Source: G963422275 sp963422275 (GTDB lineage: Bacteria; Pseudomonadota; Alphaproteobacteria; Rhodobacterales; Rhodobacteraceae). From it: a DNA stretch of 64,000 nt. The notes beneath the pieces were generated by a model that saw only the letters and a program-made list of their open reading frames with translations, was not told the DNA's origin and did not search any database. The translations under genes and the position numbers were made by a program. The DNA lies in contig OY729418.1 of NCBI GenBank assembly GCA_963422275.1, forward strand, positions 3,100,001 to 3,164,000, in the 5' to 3' direction. Every line of letters starts with the position of its first letter. The stretch's first letter is position 1. This document shows positions 9,274 to 18,269 of the stretch, one piece after another.

Positions 9274-10490
9274 CCAAGCGCACTCCAAATTGACTCACCA
9301 TCCCAATATGTTGGGGTGACGGTCCGGACGACCTCCATAGACTGTGGCGATCGACTCACCAGCACCGGAGGATGACGATGAGTGCGGCAACGCCGATAAC
9401 CTGGACGGCACACACAGCGGACGAGCTCCACGCGCTTTCGAGGCACTGCGGGGACGCGAAGCAAGCGTCGCGCGCGCGTGCGCTCGCCATGATCATGGAG
9501 GGCGCGTCTCGCACGGAGGCGGCTCGGGCGCAGGGCATGGAGCTTCAAATCCTGCGCGACTGGGTGTTGCGCTACAACACGGAGGGCTTCGACGGCCTCG
9601 CGGATCTCCCGCGCGGCGGGAGCGAGGGCCGGTTGACGGACGCGCAGATCGCCGAGATCGGCGCCTGGATCGAGGCGGGTCCCGAGCTTGAGCGGGACGG
9701 TGTGACGCGCTGGCGCGTTCAGGACATCGTACGGAAAATCGAGGAGGCCTTCGGGGTCATCCATCCGGAGAGCGGTGCCCGTATGATGCTCCGAAGGGCC
9801 GGGTTTCGCTTTGTCTCGGGGCGGCCGGTCCACCCCAAAGCCGACGCGGAGCGGCAGAGGTCGTTCGTGGCGGAGTTCGAGGCACAGTTGACGTCGGCGC
9901 TCAGCTCTGAGGCGCTGGCGGGTCCGATGGAAATCTGGTTCCAGGACGAAGCGCGCATCGGCCAGAAGGGGATGACGACACGGGTCTGGGCGAATGGGAA
10001 GCAGCGTCCGCGCATCGTGCGCGACCATCGCTATGGCTACGTCTATCTGTTCGGCGCCACCTGCGCGGAGCGCGGCGTCGGCATCGCCCACGTGGCGGAC
10101 AGGGCGAACACGGCGTCGATGAACGAGCATCTGGCGGCGATCGGCGCGGCCGTGGCGCCGGGTGCGCACGGCGTGATTGTGCTGGACGGGGCGGGCTGGC
10201 ATCGCTCGGGCGACCTTCTCGTTCCCCCCAACCTGACGCTCGTGCATCTGCCGCCCTACAGTCCGGAACTCAATCCGATGGAGCAGATCATTCTGTTCCT
10301 GAAATCGAACCGCTTCGCCAACCGCGTGTTCAAGGACGTCTCCGCCCTGAGGGACGCCTGCTGGACGGGGTGGCAATGGCTGACCGACCAGCCCGACGTT
10401 ATCACCAATACGACCCGGCGCAGCTGGGCCGTAGCCCCATCGTGCTGATCCCGATGCCTCACTGTATCGGTTCATATGACTTGCGTTTGG
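9274..10490 (+). mobile_element. IS630-family insertion sequence
   Basis: The element is 1,217 bp with imperfect ends (CCAAGCGCA on the left; complement CCAAACGCA on the right). It is flanked on both sides by TA (9272-9273 and 10491-10492), the usual IS630/Tc1 target. It encodes one intact transposase and interrupts an MBL-fold gene. Intact ends and gene suggest a fairly recent insertion. Confidence 0.88.
9378..10448 (+). CDS. IS630-family transposase
   Basis: This 356-residue DDE transposase cuts and pastes the surrounding element. The N-terminal part has helix-turn-helix-like segments (SRTEAARAQGMELQILRDWVLRY). The catalytic residues are visible in the right order: Asp in WFQDEARIGQKG, Asp in VIVLDGAGWH and Glu in PYSPELNPMEQ. 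The start at 9378 is chosen because GGAGG lies six bases upstream; an in-frame ATG two codons earlier is possible. The frame is complete with no internal stops, so the enzyme may be active. Confidence 0.92.
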   Translation: MSAATPITWTAHTADELHALSRHCGDAKQASRARALAMIMEGASRTEAARAQGMELQILRDWVLRYNTEGFDGLADLPRGGSEGRLTDAQIAEIGAWIEAGPELERDGVTRWRVQDIVRKIEEAFGVIHPESGARMMLRRAGFRFVSGRPVHPKADAERQRSFVAEFEAQLTSALSSEALAGPMEIWFQDEARIGQKGMTTRVWANGKQRPRIVRDHRYGYVYLFGATCAERGVGIAHVADRANTASMNEHLAAIGAAVAPGAHGVIVLDGAGWHRSGDLLVPPNLTLVHLPPYSPELNPMEQIILFLKSNRFANRVFKDVSALRDACWTGWQWLTDQPDVITNTTRRSWAVAPSC

Positions 10491-11014
10491 TATCAGTTGC
10501 GTGCGCAATGAAGCGCTTCGCGTCCACGTGGGGCGCAGATGCCTTGGATGACGAAGACACGACATCAGCCAAGAACAATTCCAGCGCCATTACTCTCCTA
10601 ACGGTCGAGGGCCGTTACCTTTTGTTCACCGGAGATGCGGGAATTACCGCTCTGACATACGCAGCAGACCAGTTGGATGCAGTGAGAAACGGAGTCGAGT
10701 TGCGGTTCATCCAGATACCGCATCATGGAAGTCGCCGGAACGCTGGCCCTGCAATTCTGGATCGGTTGATAGGGAGACCCGTGGGGCGAGGAGAGAAGCG
10801 GACCATAAGCGCAATCGCCTCAACTGCGAAGAAGGGGGACCCGAAGCATCCAAGGAAGGCTATCATGAATGCATTCACCCATCGTGGAGCAAGTGCTCTG
10901 GCTACACGAGGTAAGACCATACGGCATTCCCATGATGCACCCGATCGGGAGGGGTGGACGTCCGCGACACCTGACAAGTATTACTGGGACTACGAAGACG
11001 AAGAGTAGCCTAGC

Positions 11015-11644
11015 ATGGAAAAGGACTTGAAGGCTCAGAACGCTTGGCCTCTGACGGCAATGTATGTCGGCACGCTTCTCCTGACGGCGTCTGTTCATTG
11101 GGGCGTGGAAAAGGTCTTCACGTTTTCCCTTGAACTAGGTGAACAAGTACTGGTCGTAGCAGCAATCACGGCTTTTGGTGGAGTGTTGTCGAACTTCCTG
11201 TCGAACCATTTGAAGCATCCCCTGGTGTATTGGCGTTTTCGAAATGTCTTGTCTGGTCACCGCTGCCGAAGTATTTGCGAAAGGGACCCTCGGTTGCTCT
11301 CCGGTGATCTTCAGCGCAAGTGGCCACTACTGTTTCTTGACGAGATGACGGAGAATGAGCAAAACACTTATTGGTATAGGGATGTTTACCGTCCGGTAAG
11401 AAACGAACCTGAAGTATTGCAGGCTCATCGAAGTTTCCTCTTATTCAGGGATGCGGCGGCCGGCCTATTCTTGCTCTTTCTGGGTCTCCTGTTGTGGAAA
11501 TTGATCGGTGAAACCATTCCTGTGCAGTCTGTGTCCATATGGTCGATGGTGATCCCCGTGGGAATGTTTGTGTTAGTATCTCAAGCAGCGCGACAGAGTG
11601 GTGATCGAATGGTTGCGAACGCGGTAGCTGTGGCACTGGGATAG
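11015..11644 (+). CDS. Four-helix membrane protein of unknown function, partner of the MBL-fold gene
   Basis: I do not recognise a named family. The 209-residue protein has four predicted membrane segments, at about residues 11-30, 44-63, 144-165 and 172-190, and an 80-residue soluble loop between helices 2 and 3. The loop holds a tryptophan/tyrosine/arginine-rich block (YWRFRNVLSGHR, then ERDPRL, then ENEQNTYWYRDVYRPVRN, then AHRSFLLFRD). This looks like conserved functional sequence rather than spacer. It starts 6 bases after the MBL gene, so the pair would be co-transcribed. A membrane-disrupting or signalling effector controlled by the hydrolase is one guess from the arrangement alone; a transporter or envelope protein is equally possible. 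Helix topology was judged by eye. Confidence 0.7.
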   Translation: MEKDLKAQNAWPLTAMYVGTLLLTASVHWGVEKVFTFSLELGEQVLVVAAITAFGGVLSNFLSNHLKHPLVYWRFRNVLSGHRCRSICERDPRLLSGDLQRKWPLLFLDEMTENEQNTYWYRDVYRPVRNEPEVLQAHRSFLLFRDAAAGLFLLFLGLLLWKLIGETIPVQSVSIWSMVIPVGMFVLVSQAARQSGDRMVANAVAVALG

Positions 11645-11684
11645 TGTTGAGGAACGAAGTCACGTTATTCTCTGTACAGGACAT

Positions 11685-12457
11685 TCAAGAGTTAAAATAT
11701 ATGGTTCCGTCGTTTCTGGTGGTTACCACGCGGCGTGTACGTCCATTAAGATTGATTCCTAAGGCATGCGCGGCGTAAATATCGGTTTCCTCCTGCGTTG
11801 CGTATTGCTTCGGTCCGTCGGAAAAGATGACGACCGCTGGACTGCAATAATCGAAGACCTCCTTGCAGTAACCACTTGTTCTTCCGTGATGCGAGGCGAT
11901 GAACACGGATACTCTCGTTAGTCTATCTCGAAAATCCGAGTTTCGAAGGAACCTCTGCCACGCCGGTTTCTCAATATCTCCGGGGATTAGGAAGTTGTTC
12001 TTGGGGGTTTCGAGAAATGTCACAAAACTGAGATTATTGGTATCTTGAAAGTCTGTAGGATAAGTGCAGTGGAAGTACTTGAAGTCTACGTTCGGAAAGC
12101 TTGGAGGGTCGATAACATCCTCAGTGTAGTTCTCGTGCATTGATAGCAAGCTTGACATCGCGGGCGATATCGATCCATTCTCTTCCTTAAGGTACCTTAG
12201 TTGGGCTGGCGTAATTGATCGATTTCTGTGAAGTATATTTATACGGACAGCGCGTCGGAGATTTGGCAAATCACTGATATGGTCTTCGTCATAGTTCGTG
12301 ATGAACATATGATGCACAGTGCGTATTCCGGATGCGGGTAGGAATTGTGAGGGTCGATGTTCTGGATCTACCTTGTGCCCGCAGTCCCACAGCATGACGT
12401 TACCGTTGTCGTGCTTCAAGTGGGCGCAAAATCCATGTCCGACATCGTGGATCTCAT
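11685..12457 (-). CDS. Second MBL-fold hydrolase (ComEC-like), start codon apparently shifted
   Basis: The protein converges on the four-helix membrane gene. It carries the ComEC-type MBL series: EIHDVGHGFCAHLKH, VMLWDCGH, then ITNYDEDHISDL, IPGDIEKPAW and ASHHGRTSGY. In the HxHxDH position the first His is replaced by Asn (TNYDEDH, against THPDQDH in the other MBL gene), so metal binding may be altered. The first in-frame ATG (12419) falls after the family N-terminus. The natural ATG at 12457-12455 is one base out of frame with EIHDVGHG, as if one G after ATG were lost. The gene is therefore either broken at its start or begins at a later TTG or ATG with a shortened first strand. Confidence 0.7.
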
Positions 12458-12662
12458 CGTGGTTCCCGTGGCCCTAAGATCGCGGTCGAATTGAACTGCT
12501 TATACTGAAAGGGTGATCACCTGACAAGGTCGGCCCTATGCCGTCACTCCGGCAGAGGGTAATTCAGGCTGCCTTTCGTTCCTTCTTGTGGCACATGTTC
12601 TTTATTTTCGCATCGCTGGGCAAACCGTTCACGGATGCTAAAGCACATCGGAGTGTGCGACG

Positions 12663-13020
12663 TTAATTTCCACAAACCGCCTCGAAGTTGCTCAGCGCTG
12701 AGCGCAGGTTTTCCTCGATCTCAGCTGCGAGCACATCAGGCTCCGGCAGGTTATCCCGATCTGTCATTGAAGCATCCTTCAGCCAAAACAGGTCAAGGCT
12801 GGCCTTGTCGCGTTGAAGTAAGGTCTTCGCGCGGGTAGGCGCACCACCGGCCGTCCGGAGTGTCTTCGCTCCAGGTTTCCCGCCGAGCATGGTGGTTCTC
12901 CAGATTGTAGCAGGCGATAAATTCCGCAAGATTGGCATAGGTCAGCGGCTTCTGCTTGAGCGTGTGATGCACGTTGATGCGGTAGTCGTAGTACCAGACC
13001 TTCGAAGTATGCGGATCGGG
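12663..13020 (-). pseudogene. hsdM: C-terminal fossil of a type I restriction methylase subunit (HsdM)
   Basis: On the minus strand the sequence reads VWYYDYRINVHHTLKQKPLT, then NLAEFIACYN, then TWSEDTPDGRW. After a frame change near 12815 it reads RDKASLDLFWLKDASM and DNLPEPDVLAAEIEENL. This is the characteristic C-terminus of HsdM, the adenine methylase subunit of type I restriction systems. The rest of the gene is missing: its 5' side is cut at about 13020 by a small IS derivative. No hsdS or hsdR was found. It is non-functional and marks a lost restriction-modification locus. Confidence 0.82.
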
Positions 13021-13024
13021 GCCA

Positions 13025-13551
13025 GGTCGTGTACTCATTGATTTTGATCCAGAGGCGGATGCAGGCGAGGGCGATTGCGGCGAGGAAGTTTCTTGCAAGC
13101 TTGTGATGGCGGGTCGCGATGCCTCGGAAGTGCTTGAGCTTGTTGAAGAAACGTTCGACGAGGTTGCGTTGGCGGTACAGGTGCTCAGCCCGCCTCGCGA
13201 GCGTCCGATGGCTTGATCCGGACCCCCTTTTTCCGCCAGCGCCTCGAACAGGCGCTCCCACACCCCTTGCCTGGCCCAGCGGTTGCAGATTGTCGCATGC
13301 GGCCCGCAGCGTTCCGGAAGGTCGCGCCACGGCGTGCCGGTGCGCAGGATGTGAAAGATCCCGCTGATCACCCGCCGGTCGTCCACCAGGGGAACGCCCC
13401 GCGGCTTGTCAGGCGGCAACGGCGAGATGATCGCCCATTCCGCATCCGTCAGATCGTGCCGGCCTTGCATCCTCAAGCTTCCGCTGTTTGGAAGCTTGAA
13501 TCACATCAGCGCCGAAAAGAGAATCCCTTTTCCCTTTATGAGTACACGACC
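13025..13551 (-). mobile_element. Internally deleted IS427-type (IS5 family) element, MITE-like
   Basis: Both ends survive as inverted repeats GGTCGTGTACTCAT (starting near 13025, and the complement ending near 13551). Inside, on the minus strand, is the first part of orfA (HDLTDAEWAIISPL, then GTPWRDLPERCGPHATICNRW). It is joined after about residue 90 to the end of orfB (LYRQRNLVERFFNKLKHF, then LARNFLAAIALACIRLW). The catalytic middle is deleted, leaving 527 bp. It could move only with transposase supplied in trans. It interrupts the hsdM fossil and touches IS5 copy 2. Confidence 0.75.
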
Positions 13552-13554
13552 TAG

Positions 13555-14713
13555 GGAACCTCTGAATACAGCCCGGTTTTGGTCGTTGCATTGCGCATCC
13601 GGTGCGTGCCCGCTGTCTTGCGCCACGCCTTTTTTGGGGGGATCCTGACATGCAGCGCCTTCGGCAATTGACCTTTGCCAGCCTCGAATGCGATCGCAAG
13701 ACGCGCCGCGAGATCTTTCCGGAGCGGATGGACGGCCTGATCCCCTGGGAGCGCCTGGAGGCAAGCATTGCGCCAGTGTATCCGAAGGGCGGCCGCAAGG
13801 GGCGACAGCCGCATCCGCTGTCGGCGATGCTGCGCGTGCACTGCGTTCAGCTGTTCTGCAACCTGAGCGACCCGATGATGGAGGACCGGCTTGCGAGGCG
13901 GAGAGCATCCGGCGCTTTGCCGGGACGGTTCTTGAGAAGGTTCCGGACGAGACGACGATCCCGACTTCCGCCATCGGCTGGAGAGCCGCGGACTGGCGCA
14001 CCAGCTGTTCGGGATATCAGGGATCGCCTGGCCGAGCAGGGGGTTTTGCTGAAGAAGGGCAGCATCGTTGACGCCACCATCATCTCGGCGCCGTCGTCGA
14101 CCGGGAACGAGAGCAACGCCCGCGATCCGGAGATGCACCAGACCAAGAAGGGGAACCGGTGGCATTTCGGGATGAAGCTGCACATCGGCACCGACCCCCG
14201 GGGTCTGGTGCACCACCTGGAGGGAACGGCCGCCAACGTCGCGACCTGACGCCTTCGGACCGGCTTCTGCACGGCGAGGAGGAGCAAGTCCGGGGTGACT
14301 CCGGATATCGCGGGATCGGCAAGCGCGCGGAGCACGCGCATCGCGATGTTTCGCGGCGGATTGCCCTGCCCCCGAGCCAGCGCCGGACGCTGGCGCCGGG
14401 CAGCGCCGCGGCCAGGGCGGAGAAGGCGAAGGCCCGGGTGCGGGCGCGGGTGGAACATCCGTTCCGGATCGTCAAGCGGGTGTTCGGCTGCGACATGGTT
14501 CGCTATCGGGGTCTGGAGAAGAACGTGCAGCGGCTTGCGCTGCTTCCGGGCTTCTCGAACCTGATGATTGCCCAGCCGCACTTGCAATGACAGGGGAGAA
14601 GTGTGTCCGGAATTTGCCGGACCGGCCCCGCGGGGGCTGAACCGGTCGGTTTTCGGCGGGAAGGGCAAATTCCGCAGCAAACCCCAAAAAACCCCCTCCA
14701 AATCAGAGGTTCC
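13555..14713 (+). mobile_element. IS5-family insertion sequence, copy 2, with CTAG target duplication
   Basis: The ends GGAACCTCTGA are inverted at 13555 and 14713 and flanked on both sides by CTAG (13551-13554 and 14714-14717), a clean four-base target duplication. A two-base TA duplication with ends GGGAACC is the equivalent reading. The element is 1,159 bp. Its transposase has the same three compensating base losses as copy 1, plus a later frameshift. Confidence 0.88.
13602..14590 (+). pseudogene. IS5-family transposase, frameshifted (copy 2)
   Basis: The N-terminal part (DPDMQRLRQLTFASLE) and the first catalytic Asp (DATIISAPSS) are in one frame. The frame breaks near 14240, where copy 1 reads AANVHDLTPSDRLL and this copy reads AANVAT and a stop after a base loss. 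The downstream core (GDSGYRG, RVEHPFRIVKRVFG) continues in another frame to 14590. The same missense segment as in copy 1 lies between about 13891 and 14013. The gene is non-functional as it stands. Confidence 0.85.
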
Positions 14714-14879
14714 CTAGTGCAAACAGGCCGTGGAAGATGCATCTTTGACTCAACCAAGCAGCCACTGTCAAGATTGCTAAGCGCCCGCCAACCACTACCT
14801 GATTTGGTCGACTGGGCGGGGCTCAATGCACTGAAATTTGGCGAGTGCCAGATTAAGAAAATGGCTCAATTTGTAATTC

Positions 14880-15379
14880 GTGGGCATGGCTGATGGACTG
14901 GCTCGCGACTTGCATTGGACATGGGGGGACGGGCTGATGGGTCGGGTGCAGTTTCGGGACTGGGTTTCCAACATCGATGAGCTGACGGCGGCACGATGTC
15001 CCGGGGCAGGGCGCAGTCTTCGCCGTCATCGGTGCAAGTCCTGCGGCCGGACCTTCGGCGCGCTCATCGGCACGGCGCTGTTCGGGCTGCACCGCAAGGA
15101 GCGCTGGCACCGGTTATCGCCCGGACGCCCTGCTCGTCTTCGACGCAGGCCAGTGCCATCGGCTCGCCGCTGCGGCGCTCTGCACATCCAGACGGCCACC
15201 AGCCACCACAGCCAGAGCAAGGGCTTCCCGCGGCGTTTCCGCGGCATCGCCACCAAGTGTCTCGACAGCTGTCCGAGGCGGTTCCATCTCGTCGCGCTCG
15301 GCAGGCATCCATCGCCAAGAGCCTGCCTCGCAGCCGCCAGCGCCAGGACATGCCTGCGATTCACGAATTGAGCCTTTGA
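14880..15379 (+). pseudogene. IS1595-family transposase remnant with internal deletion
   Basis: The beginning reads as a zinc-ribbon transposase N-terminus (RRHRCKSCGRTFGALIG, then LFGLHRKERW). The end reads HIQTATSHHSQSKGFPRRFRGIATKCLD, which matches the C-terminus of the same family. The catalytic middle is missing and the two ends are in different frames, so only about 500 bp of an original of roughly 1 kb remains. Exact termini and target duplication could not be fixed. Confidence 0.65.
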
Positions 15380-16020
15380 AATACTCCAAAAAGTTAGAGA
15401 ATGGATGGTGGTTGGGAACCAAATTAAGCGCACGGGAAATAGCGGCGCGCATCGAGACAGCATGTGGTGCGGCCGGAGTGGACTTCGGTACGTAAAGATT
15501 TCTGGCTTCCAAGTTTGAATCAAGTGTCAGGCTGCACGGGGATTGGGGAGTCCGGCCCGATATTCCCGCAAGCCACTGTCAGCTTCTTCGTACGCAAGCG
15601 CAAGCAAGACGGTTTCGAAGTATCCCTGTCCGGCATGAGTTCATGCAGGCGGTTTCAACGGTTGTCTTGAATTGCAAGCGAGCCTCCATGGATTTTTTTC
15701 ATGGCGGTAGAGCTGGACAATGTACATCGCAAGGTGGCTCCTCCGATTAAATGGCAGCGTCTGGCGTGAGTTCTCGACCCGATGCGTTCGCGCTGGGACA
15801 GGCCAAACCTGATGTCTATCTGATGGTCCGGGCGCTGAGCAGCCGCAGAGGGTGCGTCTTGAACTTCATGCTGTTCTGCGGCAGCTCGGTGGTTGAGTGC
15901 AGCCCTCCCCACACGAAGGCCTGCGGGTTCAGCAGCTGCCTGTGCAGTACGGTAATGACGAGGCACTTTTGTCGGAGGTCAAACTACAACTGTGCGGACA
16001 TGCCCGAAGGGTGCCACAGC
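15380..16020. other. Degraded sequence between IS remnants, no gene supported
   Basis: Only short, mutually overlapping frames occur. A minus-strand stretch at 15388-15512 (RNLYVPKSTPAAPHAVSM and onward) looks protein-like but has no recognisable family and no intact start or stop. It may be the stump of a gene destroyed by the surrounding insertions. Confidence 0.45.
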
Positions 16021-16195
16021 ATGGAGGCGGAACTGGTCTTCAAGGCGGTGGCCTTGAACCTATTTAGGGTCGTCAACCGGATCGACTTGACAATGACCTG
16101 GGGACTGGAAATTGTCTCATGCCCGTCGGAGGCGGCGCATCGGAGCCTGAAACCGCAAATCCGCATATCAGTTGGCTTTCGCAACGGCCTTTAAG
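16021..16195 (+). repeat. 3'-end remnant of IS family X (copy C)
   Basis: The piece reads FKAVALNLFRVVNRIDL, then GCATCGGAGCCTGAAA, and ends CTTTCGCAACGGCCTTTAA. It matches the tails at 8428-8637 and 20602-20940. It is more diverged than copy A and lies about 400 bases upstream of the sugar-binding protein gene. Confidence 0.55.
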
Positions 16196-16597
16196 CGCCA
16201 GGACACTGTTGCGAGTTTCACTTCGGCATTCGTTGTCCACGCCGCGAAAGATCCTGCCGCGGCTGGATTTTCTGCATTTCATCGTTGCAATCGATTCATT
16301 GTGCGCAAGCTTGACGGCATGCCATTCCGGGTTGGCGGATGCATCGCCGCAAGACAGTTCAATCTGGCAAGTGCAGACCGCAAGAACTGGTGACGTTTCA
16401 ACTATTCATCTATCAGGGCCTTGGTCATCTGATTGTATGCAGAAGCCTTTGGTGCTAGTGGACCTTCGTCATGCCTCAAACTCAAAGGACACTATGCAAC
16501 CCGTGTTGGAATTCGAGGTTTGGCAATGCTGTTTCTCTGGCGGCGTCTGGGGCGTTGCCGTTGAGTTGGGAACAATAACCGAATTACGGAGGATAGA

Positions 16598-18259
16598 ATG
16601 AGAAGATCTCTTTATGAGTATGCAGTGCGTGCTGGCAAGATTAGCCGGCGCTCCATGATGAAGGGCGCTGCGAGTGTTGGGGCATTGAGTGCGGCAGGCG
16701 GCACTGCCGGGGTCGGCACTGCATTTGCGAGCGGTAGCCTTCGCGCGGAAATGCTCAAGATTCCAGGTGTCGGCGTCGGCTCCCCTACCGACGCCGATTG
16801 GCAGAAGGTCGGCGAGCTCACACTCGGCCCGACCAAGGAAAGAGTTGCCGAGGGGGCGTTTGCCGGAGTTGAACTCACCTTCATGGGGTTGAACAACCAG
16901 AATCTCCACAACCTTCTGTTCCGTGGATTTCTGAAACCTTGGGAAGCGTACACGGGTGCGAAAATCAATTGGATCGACCTCGCGCAAGCCGACTACAACG
17001 CACGCCTTCAACAGTCCATTGCGACCGAGACCGTAGACTTTGACATAATCGAGATGGGGGCGCCGTTCGAAGGCGACGTTTGCGGGAAGGGGCTTGCGTC
17101 GGTCATGCCGGACTGGGTTGCAGAGCAAATCGACATGGACGACTATGTGGGTTACCTGAAGGCACCAGTCGGCACTTGGGAAGGCAAGCTCTACCGCATC
17201 TCGATTGATGGCGATTGCCATAACTTCAACTACCGGACCGACTACTTCGACAACGAGGAACTCGCCGAGGCATGGGCCGCCGAAGGGCACTCCGGGCCAT
17301 GGGAAGTTCCGACTACATGGCAAAAGGTTCAGGAAGTCACTAAATTCCTGAAAGGAAAGAAGATCGGCGGATTCGATGCCCATGGTTACCTTGATCCGTT
17401 GAAGGGGTGGGGCGGCTTCGGCTTCTACTTCCTCGGAAGCCGGGCAACCGCATATGCGAAACATCCGAACGATCCCGCCTTTCTGTTCGATCCAGACACC
17501 ATGAAGCCGCGCGTAAACAATCCTGCTTGGGTGCGGGCGATTCAGGACGTGCTTGACGTGATCGACGCACAGCCTGCTGACCAGATCAACGCAGATCCTG
17601 GAACGACGGGATTCCAGCAGTTCCTAGCGGGAACAGGGTCCATGCTTTCCTGGTGGGGGGACATAGGTTCCAACGCGCGAACGTCGGACAGCTCGGTCGT
17701 CGGTGATGTGATCGGGTTCTCGATTCTCCCCGGTTCGGACGATGTTTACAACAGCACGGCCGGACAATGGGACGTGTTGCCGGACGGTCCCAACTTTGCA
17801 CCGAACATGGCCTACATTGGTTGGGGCGTGTACGTCATGGCAACAGTGGACAGCGATTCGAAGAAGCGCGAAGCGGCTTGGTCAGCGGCAGCTCATCTTG
17901 GCGGGAAAGACATCTCGCTGTGGTGTGCGGCTTATCCTTCCGGATTCCAGCCATATCGGAACAGTCACTTCATCACTTCGGAGTGGGTCGAAGCTGGATA
18001 TGACGAGGCGTTCATCGACGACTACCTTGGTTCGGAAGCGGACTCCTACAACCATCCCAACGCAGCGATCGAGCCACGGGTCCCTGGCATCTTCCAGTAT
18101 TACAGCGTTGCAGAGGACGAACTCGCGAAGATATATGCGGGTCAGTTCGATGCGCAGACCGGCGCCGACAACATCGCCGCCGCTTGGGAGAGAATAACCG
18201 ATCAGATCGGACGTGAGGGACAGATCAAGCTCTATCGTGCATCGCTTGGATTGTCCTAG
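16598..18259 (+). CDS. ABC transporter substrate-binding protein, CUT1-like, Tat-exported
   Basis: This 553-residue periplasmic protein captures a carbohydrate for the two permeases that follow. The N-terminus has a twin-arginine motif (SRRSMMKGA, residues 16-24) before a hydrophobic stretch, so export in folded form by Tat is likely. The start at 16598 has ACGGAGGAT just upstream. The body shows the family 1 sugar-binding layout (WIDLAQADYNARLQQSIA, then FDIIEMGAP). It is longer than the usual 420-440 residues, and residues 330-460 carry most of the extra length. No catabolic gene adjoins; the ATPase is probably the UgpC-type protein at 5930-6997. Ligand unknown. Confidence 0.9.
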   Translation: MRRSLYEYAVRAGKISRRSMMKGAASVGALSAAGGTAGVGTAFASGSLRAEMLKIPGVGVGSPTDADWQKVGELTLGPTKERVAEGAFAGVELTFMGLNNQNLHNLLFRGFLKPWEAYTGAKINWIDLAQADYNARLQQSIATETVDFDIIEMGAPFEGDVCGKGLASVMPDWVAEQIDMDDYVGYLKAPVGTWEGKLYRISIDGDCHNFNYRTDYFDNEELAEAWAAEGHSGPWEVPTTWQKVQEVTKFLKGKKIGGFDAHGYLDPLKGWGGFGFYFLGSRATAYAKHPNDPAFLFDPDTMKPRVNNPAWVRAIQDVLDVIDAQPADQINADPGTTGFQQFLAGTGSMLSWWGDIGSNARTSDSSVVGDVIGFSILPGSDDVYNSTAGQWDVLPDGPNFAPNMAYIGWGVYVMATVDSDSKKREAAWSAAAHLGGKDISLWCAAYPSGFQPYRNSHFITSEWVEAGYDEAFIDDYLGSEADSYNHPNAAIEPRVPGIFQYYSVAEDELAKIYAGQFDAQTGADNIAAAWERITDQIGREGQIKLYRASLGLS

Positions 18260-18269
18260 CACACTGACT

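Larger units (their letters stand above)
8693..11008 (+). pseudogene. ComEC-like metallo-beta-lactamase-fold hydrolase gene, split by IS630
   Basis: The 5' part (8693-9272) starts at an ATG with AAAGGAG seven bases upstream. It encodes GDAIALRWG, VVLIDGGFQETG and the metal motif STHPDQDH (about residues 68-75), as in the MBL domain of ComEC/Rec2 proteins. The 3' part (10493-11008) carries DDEDTTSAKNNSSAI, LLFTGDAG and IPHHGSRRN, the rest of the same fold. An IS630 element at 9274-10490 sits between them, duplicating TA. Removing the element and one TA leaves the halves in different frames, so one more indel has occurred. There is no ComEC membrane domain, so this is a stand-alone hydrolase. 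A four-helix membrane protein gene follows 6 bases later and probably belongs with it. Confidence 0.85.

Noticed and set aside
9249..10565. 438-codon open frame on the minus strand
   Set aside because: It is the antisense shadow of the IS630 transposase, Arg/Pro-rich and without family resemblance.
7202..14713. Composite transposon bounded by IS5 copies 1 and 2
   Set aside because: Copy 2 has its own perfect CTAG duplication, so it inserted alone; the outer flanks CTAA and CTAG only reflect the target preference.
15655..15966. 103-codon minus-strand frame between IS remnants
   Set aside because: Composition like out-of-frame GC-rich DNA; no family match and no start context.
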